Assembly (NCBI RefSeq): GCF_025465995.1 | Contig: NZ_JANLNY010000006.1 | Location: 496,001-560,000 of the forward strand | DNA from: Pseudomonas sp. 5P_3.1_Bac2 | GTDB taxonomy: Bacteria > Pseudomonadota > Gammaproteobacteria > Pseudomonadales > Pseudomonadaceae | Length of the DNA stretch: 64,000 nucleotides | Direction: 5' to 3' | Part shown: positions 7,716-16,954 of the stretch, piece after piece | Layout: every line of letters begins with the position of its first letter | Numbering within the stretch: the first letter of the stretch is position 1 | Notes under the pieces: generated by a model | Databases searched by the model: none | The model's input: the letters and a program-made list of their open reading frames with translations, nothing else | Told to the model about the DNA's origin: nothing | Program-made: the position numbers and the translations under genes

Positions 7716-8940
7716 GACGCAAGAAGTCGCGGTGGCCATTATCGGTAGCGGCCCGGCGGGGTTAGCGGCGGCTATCGAACTGCGCCGTCAGGGCGTCGGT
7801 GAAGTGCTGGTGTTGGAGCGCGAAGCCGAGGCGGGCGGTATCCCCCGGCACTGCGGGCATCCACCCTTTGGTTTTTGGGAATACGGGCATATCTACAGTG
7901 GCCCGGGTTATGCCCGGCGCAATGTGCAAGAGGCGCAAGACGCTGGCGTGAACATTGCCCTCAAACATACGGTGACGCATTTAGGCGCCCATGGTTTGCT
8001 CGATGGCGTGTCGCCCGAAGGCAGTTTCCGCATCCAGGCGCAACGGGTGTTGATCGCTACCGGCGCGCGGGAAACCCCGCGTTCGGCGCGTTTGCTCGGT
8101 GGTGATCGGCCAGTGGGGGTGATCAACACCGGAGCGCTGCAAGCCTACCTGTACTTGCAACAGATCAAACCCTTTGAGCGACCGCTGATTATTGGCACTG
8201 AGCTGGTCAGCTTGTCGGCTGTGCTAAGTTGCCGCCGCGCCGGGATCAAACCCGTGGCGGTGCTGGAGCGTAATTCGCGGCCGACGGCACGCTGGCCGCT
8301 GTCGTTATTCCCGCGCTTATGTGGCGTGCCGCTGCACTTGGGGGCGGAGCTGATCAAGGTGCATGGCACCGGCCGGGTGGAGTCGGCCAGCGTGCGCATG
8401 GCCGATGGCAGCGTGCAGGAGTTTGCTTGTGACGGCGTGCTACTGACCGGGGAATTTACCCCCGAGTCGAGTCTGGCGCGGCTTAGCGAGCTACAGATTG
8501 ACCCGCGCAGTGGCGGGCCGCTGATCGATCAATACGGACGCTGTTCCGATCCCCGTTATTTTGCTGCGGGCAACTTGCTGCGGCCAATCGAGACGGCCGG
8601 TTGGTCGTTCCGTGAAGGCCGGCAGATTGCCCGCCTGCTCGCTCAGGATCTGCGCGGCGAGCTGCCAGCGGCCTTGGGCGGGATGCGCATTGAATGCCAG
8701 GCGGGGCTGAAGTTATGTGTGCCGCAGGTGCTGTTGCCGAGCCCCGAGCCGGGCCTCAAACACCTGCAACTACGGGTGAATAAGGCGCGGCGCGGACAGT
8801 TAGTGGTGCGCGCTGATGGTCGGGAAATTTGGCGCAAAAGCCGCGCTTGCCTGCCCGAGCGCAGGCTGTTGATCGCTCTGCAGGAGCTGGACATCCCGCG
8901 TGGCACGCAACACCTTGAAGTCGACTTTGTCGGCGAATAA
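7702..8940 (+). CDS. FAD/NAD(P)-binding oxidoreductase, partner of the GlpA-like protein
   Basis: A 412-residue protein with a pyridine-nucleotide-disulfide reductase fold. The FAD motif is VAVAIIGSGPAGLAAAIEL at residues 10-28; RVLIATGARETP is the second FAD-contacting segment. The HCGHPPFGFWEYG region is typical of the thioredoxin-reductase-like partner found beside GlpA-like/BFD proteins and in opine and hydrogen-cyanide synthase-type dehydrogenases. There is no CxxC redox-active pair, so it is probably an electron-transfer or dehydrogenase subunit, not a disulfide reductase. The ATG at 7702 overlaps the previous gene by 14 bases, implying translational coupling. The last 80 residues (after about 330) are an extension that I cannot assign. 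The partner relation is inferred from adjacency and family habit. Confidence 0.75.
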   Translation: MRNIETQEVAVAIIGSGPAGLAAAIELRRQGVGEVLVLEREAEAGGIPRHCGHPPFGFWEYGHIYSGPGYARRNVQEAQDAGVNIALKHTVTHLGAHGLLDGVSPEGSFRIQAQRVLIATGARETPRSARLLGGDRPVGVINTGALQAYLYLQQIKPFERPLIIGTELVSLSAVLSCRRAGIKPVAVLERNSRPTARWPLSLFPRLCGVPLHLGAELIKVHGTGRVESASVRMADGSVQEFACDGVLLTGEFTPESSLARLSELQIDPRSGGPLIDQYGRCSDPRYFAAGNLLRPIETAGWSFREGRQIARLLAQDLRGELPAALGGMRIECQAGLKLCVPQVLLPSPEPGLKHLQLRVNKARRGQLVVRADGREIWRKSRACLPERRLLIALQELDIPRGTQHLEVDFVGE

Positions 8941-8967
8941 TCCCCTTAAGCAGCAGGAATCGACCCC

Positions 8968-10383
8968 GTGCGTATTGCAGCTCTCGATCAAGGCACCACC
9001 AGTACGCGGGTATTGGTGGTTGCGCAAAATGGTAATGCCGATATTCAGCTGGCTGTGCGCCATCAGCAGCATCACCCGCAGCCGGGTTGGGTCGAGCATG
9101 ACCCGCTGGAGCTGCTGAGTAACCTGCAACGCTGCCTGGAAGAAGCCGGCCGGGTGGATGCCATTGGCCTGGCTAACCAAGGTGAAAGTTGCCTGGCGTG
9201 GGATGCTGTCACGGGCGCGCCGTTGTCGCCGGTGATCGTCTGGCAGGATAACCGCACCGCCGAGCAAATCGCCGCGCTGCGTGCCGCTGGTGGTGAGGCC
9301 TTAACCTTGGAGCGCGCGGGCCTGCCGTTGGACCCGTACTTCTCGGCGTCGAAGCTGGCCTGGATTCTCCAGCATCTGCCGGCCGCCGCTGAGGCCTATA
9401 CGCAAGGGCGGCTGCGCTTGGGCACCACCGATGCGTATTTCCTTGATCGCCTGACTGGGGTGTTTGCCACCGACGTCACCACCGCTTCGCGCACTTCTTT
9501 GATGAACCTGGCCACGGCCCAGTGGGACCCGCAGCTGTGTGAGCTGTTCGGGGTGCCCATCGAGGTGCTGCCGGAAATCCGCGACACCGTGGGCAACTTT
9601 GGCCACATCGGCGGCATTCCCGTGACCGCCTCCCTGGTTGATCAGCAAGCCTCTTTGTATGGTCACGGCTGCCGCAATCCCGGCGATGCGAAAATCACTT
9701 TCGGCACCGGTGCCTTCGCCCTGACCTTAAGCGGCGAAGAGATGATCCGCGCGCCGGAGAAAGGCTTGCTGGCCACCATCGCCTGGCAGATCGACGGCAA
9801 GCCACAGTACGCCATGGACGGTGGCGTATACGACGCCAGTGCTGCGGTGGAGTGGGCAGGGCGCTTGGGTTTATTCAGCGACTTTTCCGAACTGGCGGCC
9901 TTTGATAACCCACCGGCCATTGGCCGCAAACTGACCTTCGTGCCGGCGTTGTCGGGCCTGGCGTGCCCCCATTGGGATCGCAGCGCTGCGGCGCTGTGGG
10001 TGGGGATGAACGGGGGCACCACCAAGGCCGATATGTGCCAGGCCTTGCTTGAAGGCGTGGCCCTGCGCAGCGTGGAAGTGATCAGCGCAATGGATGGTTT
10101 CCTCAACGTCACCGATCGCTTGTCGATTGATGGCGGCTTGGCGCGCAGCCCGTACTTTGCCCAGTTCCTCGCCGATGCCTTGCAGCGCGAGATCGTCACC
10201 CAGCGCTTCGATGAACTCACCGCCTTCGGCTGTGCGGCACTGGCGGCGCGGGGCTTGGGCGTCGATCTAATGCCACCGCACAACACCAGCACCACCTTCA
10301 GCCCACGGGTGGCGGCCAGCGTCGCCGAGCAGTGGCGTGCCACCTTCAGTGAGGCGGTCAGCCGCTGCCGCACCTGGCGTTAA
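8968..10383 (+). CDS. FGGY-family carbohydrate/polyol kinase (glycerol-kinase-like)
   Basis: A 471-residue kinase with the FGGY fold. The N-terminal phosphate loop is IAALDQGTTSTRVLVV (D7, G9-T11). The catalytic base is D225 in SLVDQQASLYGHGC, matching the GDQQA motif of glycerol kinase. FGTGAFALT follows, and the C-terminal ATP-binding half has IDGGLARSPYFAQFLAD. It is somewhat shorter than typical GlpK (about 500 residues) and diverges from it, so glycerol is only one candidate; erythritol, other polyols or sugars are also possible. The start is GTG at 8968 with CAGGA upstream. It is the third gene of the flavoprotein operon, suggesting that it makes the phosphoester that the flavoproteins oxidise. 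Confidence 0.85.
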   Translation: MRIAALDQGTTSTRVLVVAQNGNADIQLAVRHQQHHPQPGWVEHDPLELLSNLQRCLEEAGRVDAIGLANQGESCLAWDAVTGAPLSPVIVWQDNRTAEQIAALRAAGGEALTLERAGLPLDPYFSASKLAWILQHLPAAAEAYTQGRLRLGTTDAYFLDRLTGVFATDVTTASRTSLMNLATAQWDPQLCELFGVPIEVLPEIRDTVGNFGHIGGIPVTASLVDQQASLYGHGCRNPGDAKITFGTGAFALTLSGEEMIRAPEKGLLATIAWQIDGKPQYAMDGGVYDASAAVEWAGRLGLFSDFSELAAFDNPPAIGRKLTFVPALSGLACPHWDRSAAALWVGMNGGTTKADMCQALLEGVALRSVEVISAMDGFLNVTDRLSIDGGLARSPYFAQFLADALQREIVTQRFDELTAFGCAALAARGLGVDLMPPHNTSTTFSPRVAASVAEQWRATFSEAVSRCRTWR

Positions 10384-10466
10384 GCCAATACCAGCAGGTG
10401 CAGGGACGCGCCGACGTTAATCACCAAGCTCATTGAGCAGTCCCATATAAAAACTGAGTACACACG

Positions 10467-12440
10467 ATGCCGATCCGGATCATTTCGAGACTGACCCTGG
10501 GGATTCTCTTCGTCCTCATCATCACTACTTTGAGTATTTACGGGGTGATGGTCCTACGCGGCGAGCCCATGCTCGAAGAGGCGGCGCATAAGAGTACTGA
10601 GCAATCGGCTTTGGCCATCGCCCGCCAGCTGTCGATCAAAATCAGTGAAATCCATACGCGCACCTCGGCCCTGGCCAACTTGGCGCAAACCCTGCCGCTG
10701 GATGTCGATAACGCCATCCACAACCTCACCCCGATTGTTGCCGCCAATGGCGACTTAACCATTGCCGGCGGTGGTATCTGGCCCGAGCCCAACGCCTTTA
10801 CCCCTGGCGAGGCGCTGCGCAGTTTGTATTGGTCGCGCAATGCCCAGGGCGAGCTTAATTACAGTGACGAGAACAACGCCGCCGGCATGGCGCCGTATCA
10901 GGACAGCGACTGGTACCGTCAAGGCAAAGCCGCGGCTCGCGGCGAGTGTGGCTGGTCGGATGTGTATCAGGACCCGGTCAGCAAGGTACTGATGGTCACC
11001 TGCACCATCGGTTATCAGCGTGATCAGCAGTTTGCCGGGGTCGCCACCCTTGATCTGGCACTTAACGGTATCGCCGACTTCCTCAAAGAAAACGGCTCGC
11101 TCAATGGCGGCTACGCCTTTGCTCTGGACCGCTCCGGCAATGTGCTGCATTACCCCGGCAGCCAGGAGGTGGATGGCAAGGCCTTGATGGCGCGTTATCC
11201 ATGGTTGCAAAAGGTTGATCAGTGGCGCACCAGTGGCTCGGACCAGGCCGGGGTGTTTGAACTGGAACACGAACACATTATCGATGCTGCCGCTTACGTG
11301 ACCTTGGTGCGGGTGCCGCAAACCGGTTGGGTGATCGGTCTGGTCACGCCCCATGAACAAGTCAGCGGCATGGCCAATGCGCTGACCCGCGACATGTTGC
11401 TGATCATTATTCCCGTGCTGGCCATCGTGTTTGGTTTGCTCTGGCTTGCCGGTCGTACGCTGCTGAGCCAGCTCAACGAAACCACCCAGCAGATCCTCAG
11501 CTTTGGCCAGAACCGTGGCGGCCAGAGCGAGTTGCGGGTGGATCGTAACGATGAAATCGGCGCTCTGCGCCGCGCCGTCAACAGTTACGCCGGCACCTTA
11601 CGGACCATGCTGCAAGACATCAGTGGCGAGGCTAAACGCTTGCTGGAGCAGGCCGCGCAGGTGTCGCAATTGGCGGCGGTGATTGCTGAGCGCGCGGAAA
11701 CTCAGCGTGAAGACAACACCTTACTGGCCACCGCGATCACCGAGATGGCGTCTAACGCCAACGAGGTGGCGCGCAACACCAGCGACTGTTCCAGCACCGC
11801 CGAGCAATCGCTGCAAACCGCTAAGGTCAGCCAGCATCATGTGGAAGAAAACAGCGGCACCATCGGCTCGCTGACTGCTGATATCACCCATGTCGCCGGG
11901 GCCATTTCCAGCCTGGGCCGCGATATTGAGTCGGTCAGCGGGGTGTTGGAAGTGATCAAGGCGATCTCTTCACAGACCAACTTGCTGGCTCTGAACGCCG
12001 CCATTGAAGCCGCGCGGGCCGGTGAGCAGGGCCGCGGCTTTGCCGTGGTGGCGGATGAGGTGCGGACCTTGGCCGGGCGTACGCAAACTTCAGCCGATCA
12101 GATTCAGGAGATGATTGGCGAGCTGCGCCAAGCCTCGGTGCATGCGGTTAACACCATGGTCGCCGGGGAAGAGCGCACTCGCGTAGTGGCGCGGCAATCG
12201 CAGTCGCTGGATCAATCCCTGCGCGAGACCATTGGCGGCTTTGAAGACATCGTGCAGCGCGCCCAGCAAATCGCCGTAGCAGCCCATCAGCAGAGCCACG
12301 TCACCCAGGAAATCAACGAGCTGGCCGTGCGTATCCACGGCGCCAGTGAGGAGAGCGCCCGCGATGCCGGCACCCTGAAGGAACTGAGTCAGGGCTTGCA
12401 GGAACTGTCGCGCCGCCTGAGCGCCCACGCCCGCCACTGA
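10467..12440 (+). CDS. Methyl-accepting chemotaxis protein with dCache sensor
   Basis: A 657-residue transducer. One transmembrane helix lies at residues 8-30, a periplasmic double-Cache (dCache_1) sensor spans about 35-300 (with [40 protein letters not shown]), and a second helix is at about 310-330. A HAMP segment follows, then the signalling domain with the hairpin tip [20 protein letters not shown]. No CheR/CheB-binding pentapeptide is present at the C-terminus (ends LSAHARH). dCache sensors bind small acids, amino acids, amines or purines. It lies 83 bases after the FGGY kinase on the same strand, so the attractant may be the substrate of this catabolic block; that link is an inference. 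Confidence 0.9.
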   Translation: MPIRIISRLTLGILFVLIITTLSIYGVMVLRGEPMLEEAAHKSTEQSALAIARQLSIKISEIHTRTSALANLAQTLPLDVDNAIHNLTPIVAANGDLTIAGGGIWPEPNAFTPGEALRSLYWSRNAQGELNYSDENNAAGMAPYQDSDWYRQGKAAARGECGWSDVYQDPVSKVLMVTCTIGYQRDQQFAGVATLDLALNGIADFLKENGSLNGGYAFALDRSGNVLHYPGSQEVDGKALMARYPWLQKVDQWRTSGSDQAGVFELEHEHIIDAAAYVTLVRVPQTGWVIGLVTPHEQVSGMANALTRDMLLIIIPVLAIVFGLLWLAGRTLLSQLNETTQQILSFGQNRGGQSELRVDRNDEIGALRRAVNSYAGTLRTMLQDISGEAKRLLEQAAQVSQLAAVIAERAETQREDNTLLATAITEMASNANEVARNTSDCSSTAEQSLQTAKVSQHHVEENSGTIGSLTADITHVAGAISSLGRDIESVSGVLEVIKAISSQTNLLALNAAIEAARAGEQGRGFAVVADEVRTLAGRTQTSADQIQEMIGELRQASVHAVNTMVAGEERTRVVARQSQSLDQSLRETIGGFEDIVQRAQQIAVAAHQQSHVTQEINELAVRIHGASEESARDAGTLKELSQGLQELSRRLSAHARH

Positions 12441-12455
12441 TATCCCGGCTACGGA

Positions 12456-12480
12456 CCTGGCCGCCGGCGCGGCGGCCAGG
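12456..12480 (+). terminator. Strong hairpin after the chemoreceptor gene
   Basis: Perfect 10-base arms CCTGGCCGCC and GGCGGCCAGG with a 5-base loop, 16 bases after the stop. No T-run follows, so termination is probable but not certain; it probably closes the flavoprotein-kinase-chemoreceptor unit. Confidence 0.5.
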
Positions 12481-13081
12481 ACCATCCCTCGTATTGGCCG
12501 TGGTTTGGACTGCTTTCACCCTGACGCAGGCCCGGGTGACACACAGGCAAGTTTTTGCCTTATTGCTGGACAATACACGGATTCAGCCTTTCTTGGACCA
12601 GTGTGGCGTCCATTTCAAGCCGTGCCTGAGTCTTGTTCGTCAATGACTCTGTTGTTGCGACCGTGCTGCTGGTAACCGTACGTCTTATTTTCCGGGCAAG
12701 GTCGCAAGCTCAGTTGGGGCCGCAAAACCATTCGGAATCTCGAACGATTAGGTTGGGCCGCGCCGTGGCTGCCGCTACAACGGCTTAAATGCGCTTGTTT
12801 AGCTTTGTTCGGGATTCCGACCCTTATAAATCAATAACTTAACTTTTGTCGGTGGTGGCTGAATGGCTATGTCGAAGCGGCATGGGGCATGCGCTTCCGG
12901 CATTAGCTTTCATCCTGGCCCGTCGCAATAGTTGCCGCCTTTTCGCTAACCCGAGCGCCCAGTGCTCGCGGTTTCCTTCATGAGGTTTCCGCGCGGAAGC
13001 CAAGGCTCTCTGACATTGCCAATGGCTCTGTTACCTGTGTTTCCGATCGCTACCTCTGAACACTAGAACAAAGGTAAAGAT
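12481..13081. other. Long leader of the GltP-type symporter gene
   Basis: About 600 bases without a coding frame that I trust. It contains the inverted repeat at 12733-12819 listed separately and AT-rich DNA at 12815-12850 (CTTATAAATCAATAACTTAA) that could hold a promoter. I found no acceptable sigma-54 element. Confidence 0.4.
12733..12819. promoter_or_regulatory. Spaced inverted repeat upstream of gltP
   Basis: CGGAATCTCGAAC at 12733-12745 and GTTCGGGATTCCG at 12807-12819 are complementary at 12 of 13 positions. The spacer is 61 bases, about six helical turns, which suits two half-operators bound cooperatively by a regulator. It lies 260-350 bases before the symporter start. No protein is assigned. 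Confidence 0.35.
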
Positions 13082-14410
13082 ATGAAGAAGGCAAAACTAA
13101 GCCTCGCTTGGCAGATTGTGATTGGTCTGGTCTTGGGGGTTGTAGTCGGCGCGCTGCTGAACCACTTCAGCGCAGAAAAGGCCTGGTGGATCAGCAACGT
13201 CCTCCAACCTGCCGGTGATATCTTCATTCGTCTGATCAAGATGATCGTCGTCCCCATCGTGATTACCTCGTTGGTGGTGGGCATTGCCGGGGTTGGCGAT
13301 GCGAAGAAGCTGGGGCGTATCGGGGTGAAGACCATCCTGTACTTCGAGGTGGTGACCACTCTGGCCATCGTCGTCGGCCTGGTACTGGCCAACCTGTTCC
13401 ATCCGGGTACGGGAGTCGACATGAGCACCCTGGGCACTGTCGATATCTCCAAGTACCAAAGCACTGCGGCCGAGGTATCCCATGAGCACGCGTTTATCGA
13501 AACCCTGCTCAACCTGATTCCATCGAACATCTTTGCCGCATTGATGCGTGGCGACATGCTGCCGATCATCTTCTTCTCGGTGATGTTCGGCTTAGGTCTG
13601 TCGAGCCTTCAGGCTGAGCTGCGCGAGCCCTTGCTGCGGACCTTCCAGGGCGTGTCGGAGACCATGTTCAAGGTCACCCACATGATCATGAACTACGCGC
13701 CGATTGGGGTGTTCGCCCTGATCGCCGTGACTATCGCCAACTTCGGCTTCAGCTCGTTGCTGCCGCTGGCCAAGCTGGTGCTGCTGGTGTACTTCGCCAT
13801 CGCCTTCTTTGCCTTCATGGTGCTGGGCATGGTGGCGCGCCTGTTCGGCTTCTCGGTGATCAAGATCATGCGCATCTTGAAAGATGAGCTGATCCTCGCT
13901 TACTCCACCTCCAGCTCCGAGGCAGTGCTGCCGCGCGTGATCGAGAAGATGGAAAGCTACGGTGCGCCGAAGGCGATCTGCTCGTTCGTGGTGCCGACCG
14001 GTTACTCGTTTAACCTCGATGGCTCGACTCTGTACCAAAGCATCGCGGCGATCTTTATTGCCCAGCTGTACGGTATCGACCTGTCCTTGGGGCAACAGCT
14101 GTTGCTGGTGCTGACCCTGATGGTCACGTCCAAAGGTATCGCCGGTGTGCCGGGCGTATCGTTCGTGGTGCTGCTGGCGACGCTGGGCAGCGTGGGTATC
14201 CCGCTGGAAGGACTGGCCTTTATCGCCGGTGTCGACCGCATCATGGACATGGCCCGCACCGCCCTAAACGTTATTGGCAACGCGCTGGCCGCGTTGGTGG
14301 TTTCGCGCTGGGAAGGCATGTATGACGCGGCCAAAGGCGAGCAGTACTACGCCTCGCTGATGGTCGCCAAGCCGGAAGCGACGGTGACTGGCCAAGTGCT
14401 CAAACGTTAA
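13082..14410 (+). CDS. gltP: Glutamate/aspartate:proton symporter GltP
   Basis: A 442-residue secondary transporter of the DAACS family. The sequence follows E. coli GltP closely: SLAWQIVIGLVLGVVVGALL at the N-terminus, IFIRLIKMIVVPIVITSLVVG, the serine-rich hairpin loop YSTSSSEAVLPRVIEKME, the cation motif SFNLDGSTLYQSIA, and FIAGVDRIMDMARTALNVIGNA. Eight membrane helices with two re-entrant loops are expected. It brings L-glutamate or L-aspartate (or related dicarboxylates) into the cell with protons. A 640-base leader separates it from the chemoreceptor, so it probably has its own promoter. The start at 13082 is preceded by AAAGGTAAAG. It lies convergent to the DeoR regulator. Confidence 0.88.
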   Translation: MKKAKLSLAWQIVIGLVLGVVVGALLNHFSAEKAWWISNVLQPAGDIFIRLIKMIVVPIVITSLVVGIAGVGDAKKLGRIGVKTILYFEVVTTLAIVVGLVLANLFHPGTGVDMSTLGTVDISKYQSTAAEVSHEHAFIETLLNLIPSNIFAALMRGDMLPIIFFSVMFGLGLSSLQAELREPLLRTFQGVSETMFKVTHMIMNYAPIGVFALIAVTIANFGFSSLLPLAKLVLLVYFAIAFFAFMVLGMVARLFGFSVIKIMRILKDELILAYSTSSSEAVLPRVIEKMESYGAPKAICSFVVPTGYSFNLDGSTLYQSIAAIFIAQLYGIDLSLGQQLLLVLTLMVTSKGIAGVPGVSFVVLLATLGSVGIPLEGLAFIAGVDRIMDMARTALNVIGNALAALVVSRWEGMYDAAKGEQYYASLMVAKPEATVTGQVLKR

Positions 14411-14417
14411 GCCGTAA

Positions 14418-14439
14418 GCCCTGCGCTGCGGCGCAGGGC
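14418..14439. terminator. Hairpin between convergent gltP and the DeoR regulator gene
   Basis: GCCCTGCGC and GCGCAGGGC form a perfect 9-base stem with a 4-base loop. No strong T-run follows on either strand, so it is a weak terminator candidate in a convergent gap. Confidence 0.45.
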
Positions 14440-14446
14440 GACTGCT

Positions 14447-15226
14447 TCAGCGGCTGTTTTTCACCAGCAGTGGTGCCTCGTGCACTTCCACGTTGGCCTC
14501 GGCCAAGGCTTCGGCAAGGGCGCCTAGGGGTTTACGATCGATGATTAAGCGATCAATGCGCGCCAGCGGAAACACCTCAAACAAGGCGCGCCGACCCAAC
14601 TTCGAAGAGTCGGCCACCACGGTCAGATAGCGGGTACGGGCAATCATGGCCCGGGTGATTTCGGCTTCTTCGATGGAGAAGTCGAAAGCGCCATCGGCAT
14701 TCAGTGCACCAATGGTCACCACCGCATGCTCGGCGTTAAACCGGGCGATCTGCTCCATGGCCAACGCCCCGGTGTTTTGCGCTGACTCTGGGCGATATTC
14801 ACCGCCAATCATAAACACCCGATTGCCACTGGCACCGATGCTCGCCGCGATTTGCAGAGAGTTGGTGATCACCGTAATACGGCTCAGGCGGGCCAGCTCC
14901 TTGGCAAAGAACAAGGTGGTGGTGCCGGTGTCGATCAGGATGCTGTCGCCCGGCGAGTACAGGCCGGCGGCATAGCGGGCCACGGCCTTTTTCTCCGCCG
15001 CGAACTCATTCATCCGTGTTTGGAAGGCGTTCTCGTGCTCGCCGCTGGGGGGCAGGGAAGCACCGCCATGAAACTTAGTGACCTTGCCTTGCTCGGCCAG
15101 CTCGGCGAGGTCGCGGCGGATGGTTTCCTGGGAGGTGTTTAAGCCCCGCGCGAGTTCATCCACGGAGACCCGTTCGCGTTGGCGCAGTTGTTCAAGAATA
15201 TGTTGGCGGCGCTCGGTGGGGCGCAT
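14447..15226 (-). CDS. DeoR/GlpR-family transcriptional regulator
   Basis: A 259-residue repressor-type regulator. The N-terminal winged helix is plain: ERRQHILEQLRQRERVSVDELARGLNTSQETIRRDL, with the recognition helix around residues 30-43. The C-terminal sensor half (about 75-250) has the DeoR phosphosugar-binding pattern ILIDTGTTTLFFAKEL and VVADSSKLGRRALF. The family usually senses phosphorylated sugars or polyols, such as glycerol-3-phosphate for GlpR. It is transcribed away from the EutH gene, with 450 bases of regulatory DNA between, and follows the flavoprotein/kinase operon, so control of this block by a phosphorylated intermediate is a reasonable inference. The start lies at the first ATG of the conserved N-terminus. 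Confidence 0.85.
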   Translation of the reverse strand: MRPTERRQHILEQLRQRERVSVDELARGLNTSQETIRRDLAELAEQGKVTKFHGGASLPPSGEHENAFQTRMNEFAAEKKAVARYAAGLYSPGDSILIDTGTTTLFFAKELARLSRITVITNSLQIAASIGASGNRVFMIGGEYRPESAQNTGALAMEQIARFNAEHAVVTIGALNADGAFDFSIEEAEITRAMIARTRYLTVVADSSKLGRRALFEVFPLARIDRLIIDRKPLGALAEALAEANVEVHEAPLLVKNSR

Positions 15227-15424
15227 GGCTGCTCCTAGTGTTGTTACCGTTTTGGCACAAAGTTGGGCAAAAAACTGTTACCGCTGCACACCTTCATACC
15301 GCCGGTTTTTTTTCGCTGCTCGCATAAAGCCATTAAGCTGCTTTAGCCTGCGGCTTTCGATCATTTGTCGGATTGTCGGAATGCCTACTGCGGCGGGCAG
15401 TATAGACCGAAAGTGAGGAATTAA

Positions 15425-15469
15425 TGACTGATTAGCCAAGGTTTATCAGTCAAAACAACAGATAAACCT
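15425..15469. promoter_or_regulatory. Two overlapping inverted repeats between the DeoR and EutH genes
   Basis: TGACTGAT (15425-15432) pairs with ATCAGTCA (15445-15452), and AGGTTTATC (15439-15447) pairs with GATAAACCT (15461-15469). The two dyads interlock, sharing ATC. They sit about 210 bases before the EutH start and 200 bases before the DeoR start, a likely operator for the DeoR protein. Confidence 0.45.
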
Positions 15470-15675
15470 CAATGTGGCACGCATAGTGGTTGTTACTGAT
15501 GTGCCAGCACTCTGGTTTTTGCCCACTGAGCGGGTCGTCTCGACTCACTTAGGGGCCCGCCAGCGGTGCCGCGTGGACCAACACACAAAAACAGCAGCGT
15601 CGTCTTCAGGGCGCGCACATACAACAAGCTTGCGTCGGCGTGCCGAACGACAGGCGATAGGGCGAGGGGGTTTAT

Positions 15676-16908
15676 ATGGCAGAGTTCGGTAACTTCGTTA
15701 TCTACCTGATAATGATCGGCGCGGTGGTGGGCGCCTTCGCATCGGTGTTCAAGCCGCAAAGCGGATTGGGCAATGAGTTTATTAACGGTATTCATTCGAT
15801 TGGGCCGGTGTTCCTCGCCCAAGCGGGGATCATGATTTCGATCCCGTACCTGTCGAAACTGATCACTGTGCTGCTTGGCCCACTGTTCGCAGCCATGGGC
15901 TCGGACGTGTCGATTGCCGCGCTGGCTATCATCGCCGTGGACATGGGCGGCTACCAGCTGGCCGATGCCCTGACCACCAACCGGGATATGTGGATTGCGG
16001 CCATGGTGGTCGGTTACACCTCGGGCGCGGTGGTGGTGTATCTGATTCCGGTCGGCTTGATGATGCTTGATCGCAAGGATCACAAATACCTGGCTCTGGG
16101 CGCCATGGCGGGTTTTATCAGCATTCCGTTCGCGGTCTTGGCGGCGCTGATGATGATCACTTTCTTCAATCTGCCCGTGCGGGAGATTGTCTCGACCAGT
16201 GCCGAGGCGACCCACCTGTTAACCCTCGACTTTATCGGTGCATTGACGCTCTTGGCGCCGCTGTTCCTGTTCTGCTTCCTGCTCGCTGTGGGGCTGCGTT
16301 ACCGCGCCAATATGATGGTGGCGGGCTTCCTGATCTTCGGCAAAGTTCTCGATGGCTTTATCAAGATCATCCTGGCTTTGGCCATCGTTGAGCACTTCAC
16401 CGGTTTGTTCTCGAAGACCATCGGCTGGGGCTTTGACCCGATGTTTGCCGATGAAAAAGAGCTGTTCCGCGCCATCGAGATCGCCGGTTACATCGGCATC
16501 ATGCTCGCCGGTACGTTCCCCATCTGCTACCTGTTTAACAAGCACTGCCGGCGTCCGATGGAAGTGCTGGGGCGCCAGCTGGGCCTGACTGCCCCCGGTG
16601 CTGCGGCCTTCGTGATGGTGTTGGCGAACGTCATCGCCGTGTACCACATGTTTAAGAAAATGAATGCCCGCGACAAAGTGCTGTGCGTGGCCATGGCCAT
16701 CTGTGCCCAAGCGGCCATCGGTGACCACCTGGCATTCACTGCCAACTTCCAACCTTCGCTGATCATGCCGATTCTGCTGGCCAAGTTGTTTGGTGGCCTG
16801 CTGGCTGTGTTCATCGCGATCAAGATCTCGGTGCCGGTAGCGCTGCGCTACGAGGCCCAAGATCAGCAAGCCCAGCCAGCGCCCAGCGGCGCTCTGCAAG
16901 CAGCCTGA
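15676..16908 (+). CDS. EutH-family ethanolamine-type permease (orphan)
   Basis: A 410-residue inner-membrane protein with about 10-11 helices. It follows the EutH pattern: AVDMGGYQLADALT, the MLDRKDHKYLALGAMAG segment, LFRAIEIAGYIGIMLAG, ANVIAVYHMFKKMNARDKV and AAIGDHLAF. EutH lets ethanolamine enter the cell at low concentration. Here none of the other eut genes (ammonia lyase EutBC, EutR, aldehyde dehydrogenases, shell proteins) is in the window, and the similarity is that of a distant subfamily, so another small polar alcohol or amine may be carried. It is followed after 46 bases by the DUF1937-like gene, and a DeoR regulator lies upstream in the opposite direction. Start at 15676 behind GAGGGGG. 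Confidence 0.8.
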   Translation: MAEFGNFVIYLIMIGAVVGAFASVFKPQSGLGNEFINGIHSIGPVFLAQAGIMISIPYLSKLITVLLGPLFAAMGSDVSIAALAIIAVDMGGYQLADALTTNRDMWIAAMVVGYTSGAVVVYLIPVGLMMLDRKDHKYLALGAMAGFISIPFAVLAALMMITFFNLPVREIVSTSAEATHLLTLDFIGALTLLAPLFLFCFLLAVGLRYRANMMVAGFLIFGKVLDGFIKIILALAIVEHFTGLFSKTIGWGFDPMFADEKELFRAIEIAGYIGIMLAGTFPICYLFNKHCRRPMEVLGRQLGLTAPGAAAFVMVLANVIAVYHMFKKMNARDKVLCVAMAICAQAAIGDHLAFTANFQPSLIMPILLAKLFGGLLAVFIAIKISVPVALRYEAQDQQAQPAPSGALQAA

Positions 16909-16914
16909 TTGACC

Positions 16915-16930
16915 GGGGGCTGTGGCCCCC
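16915..16930 (+). other. Intercistronic hairpin after the EutH gene
   Basis: GGGGGC and GCCCCC with a 4-base loop lie in the 46-base gap between the EutH gene and the DUF1937-like gene, overlapping neither the stop nor the ribosome site. It may stabilise or attenuate the message. Confidence 0.35.
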
Positions 16931-16954
16931 ACCTGCCAAGTACCTGAGGATTTT

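Noticed and set aside
13592..14095. 167-codon minus-strand frame inside gltP
   Set aside because: His/Gln-rich peptide typical of the antisense of a hydrophobic high-GC transporter gene; the plus strand is clearly gltP.
15475..15495. Sigma-54 promoter before the EutH gene
   Set aside because: The -24 half is perfect, but the -12 half reads GG, not GC, so it is kept only as part of a finding and not annotated as a promoter.
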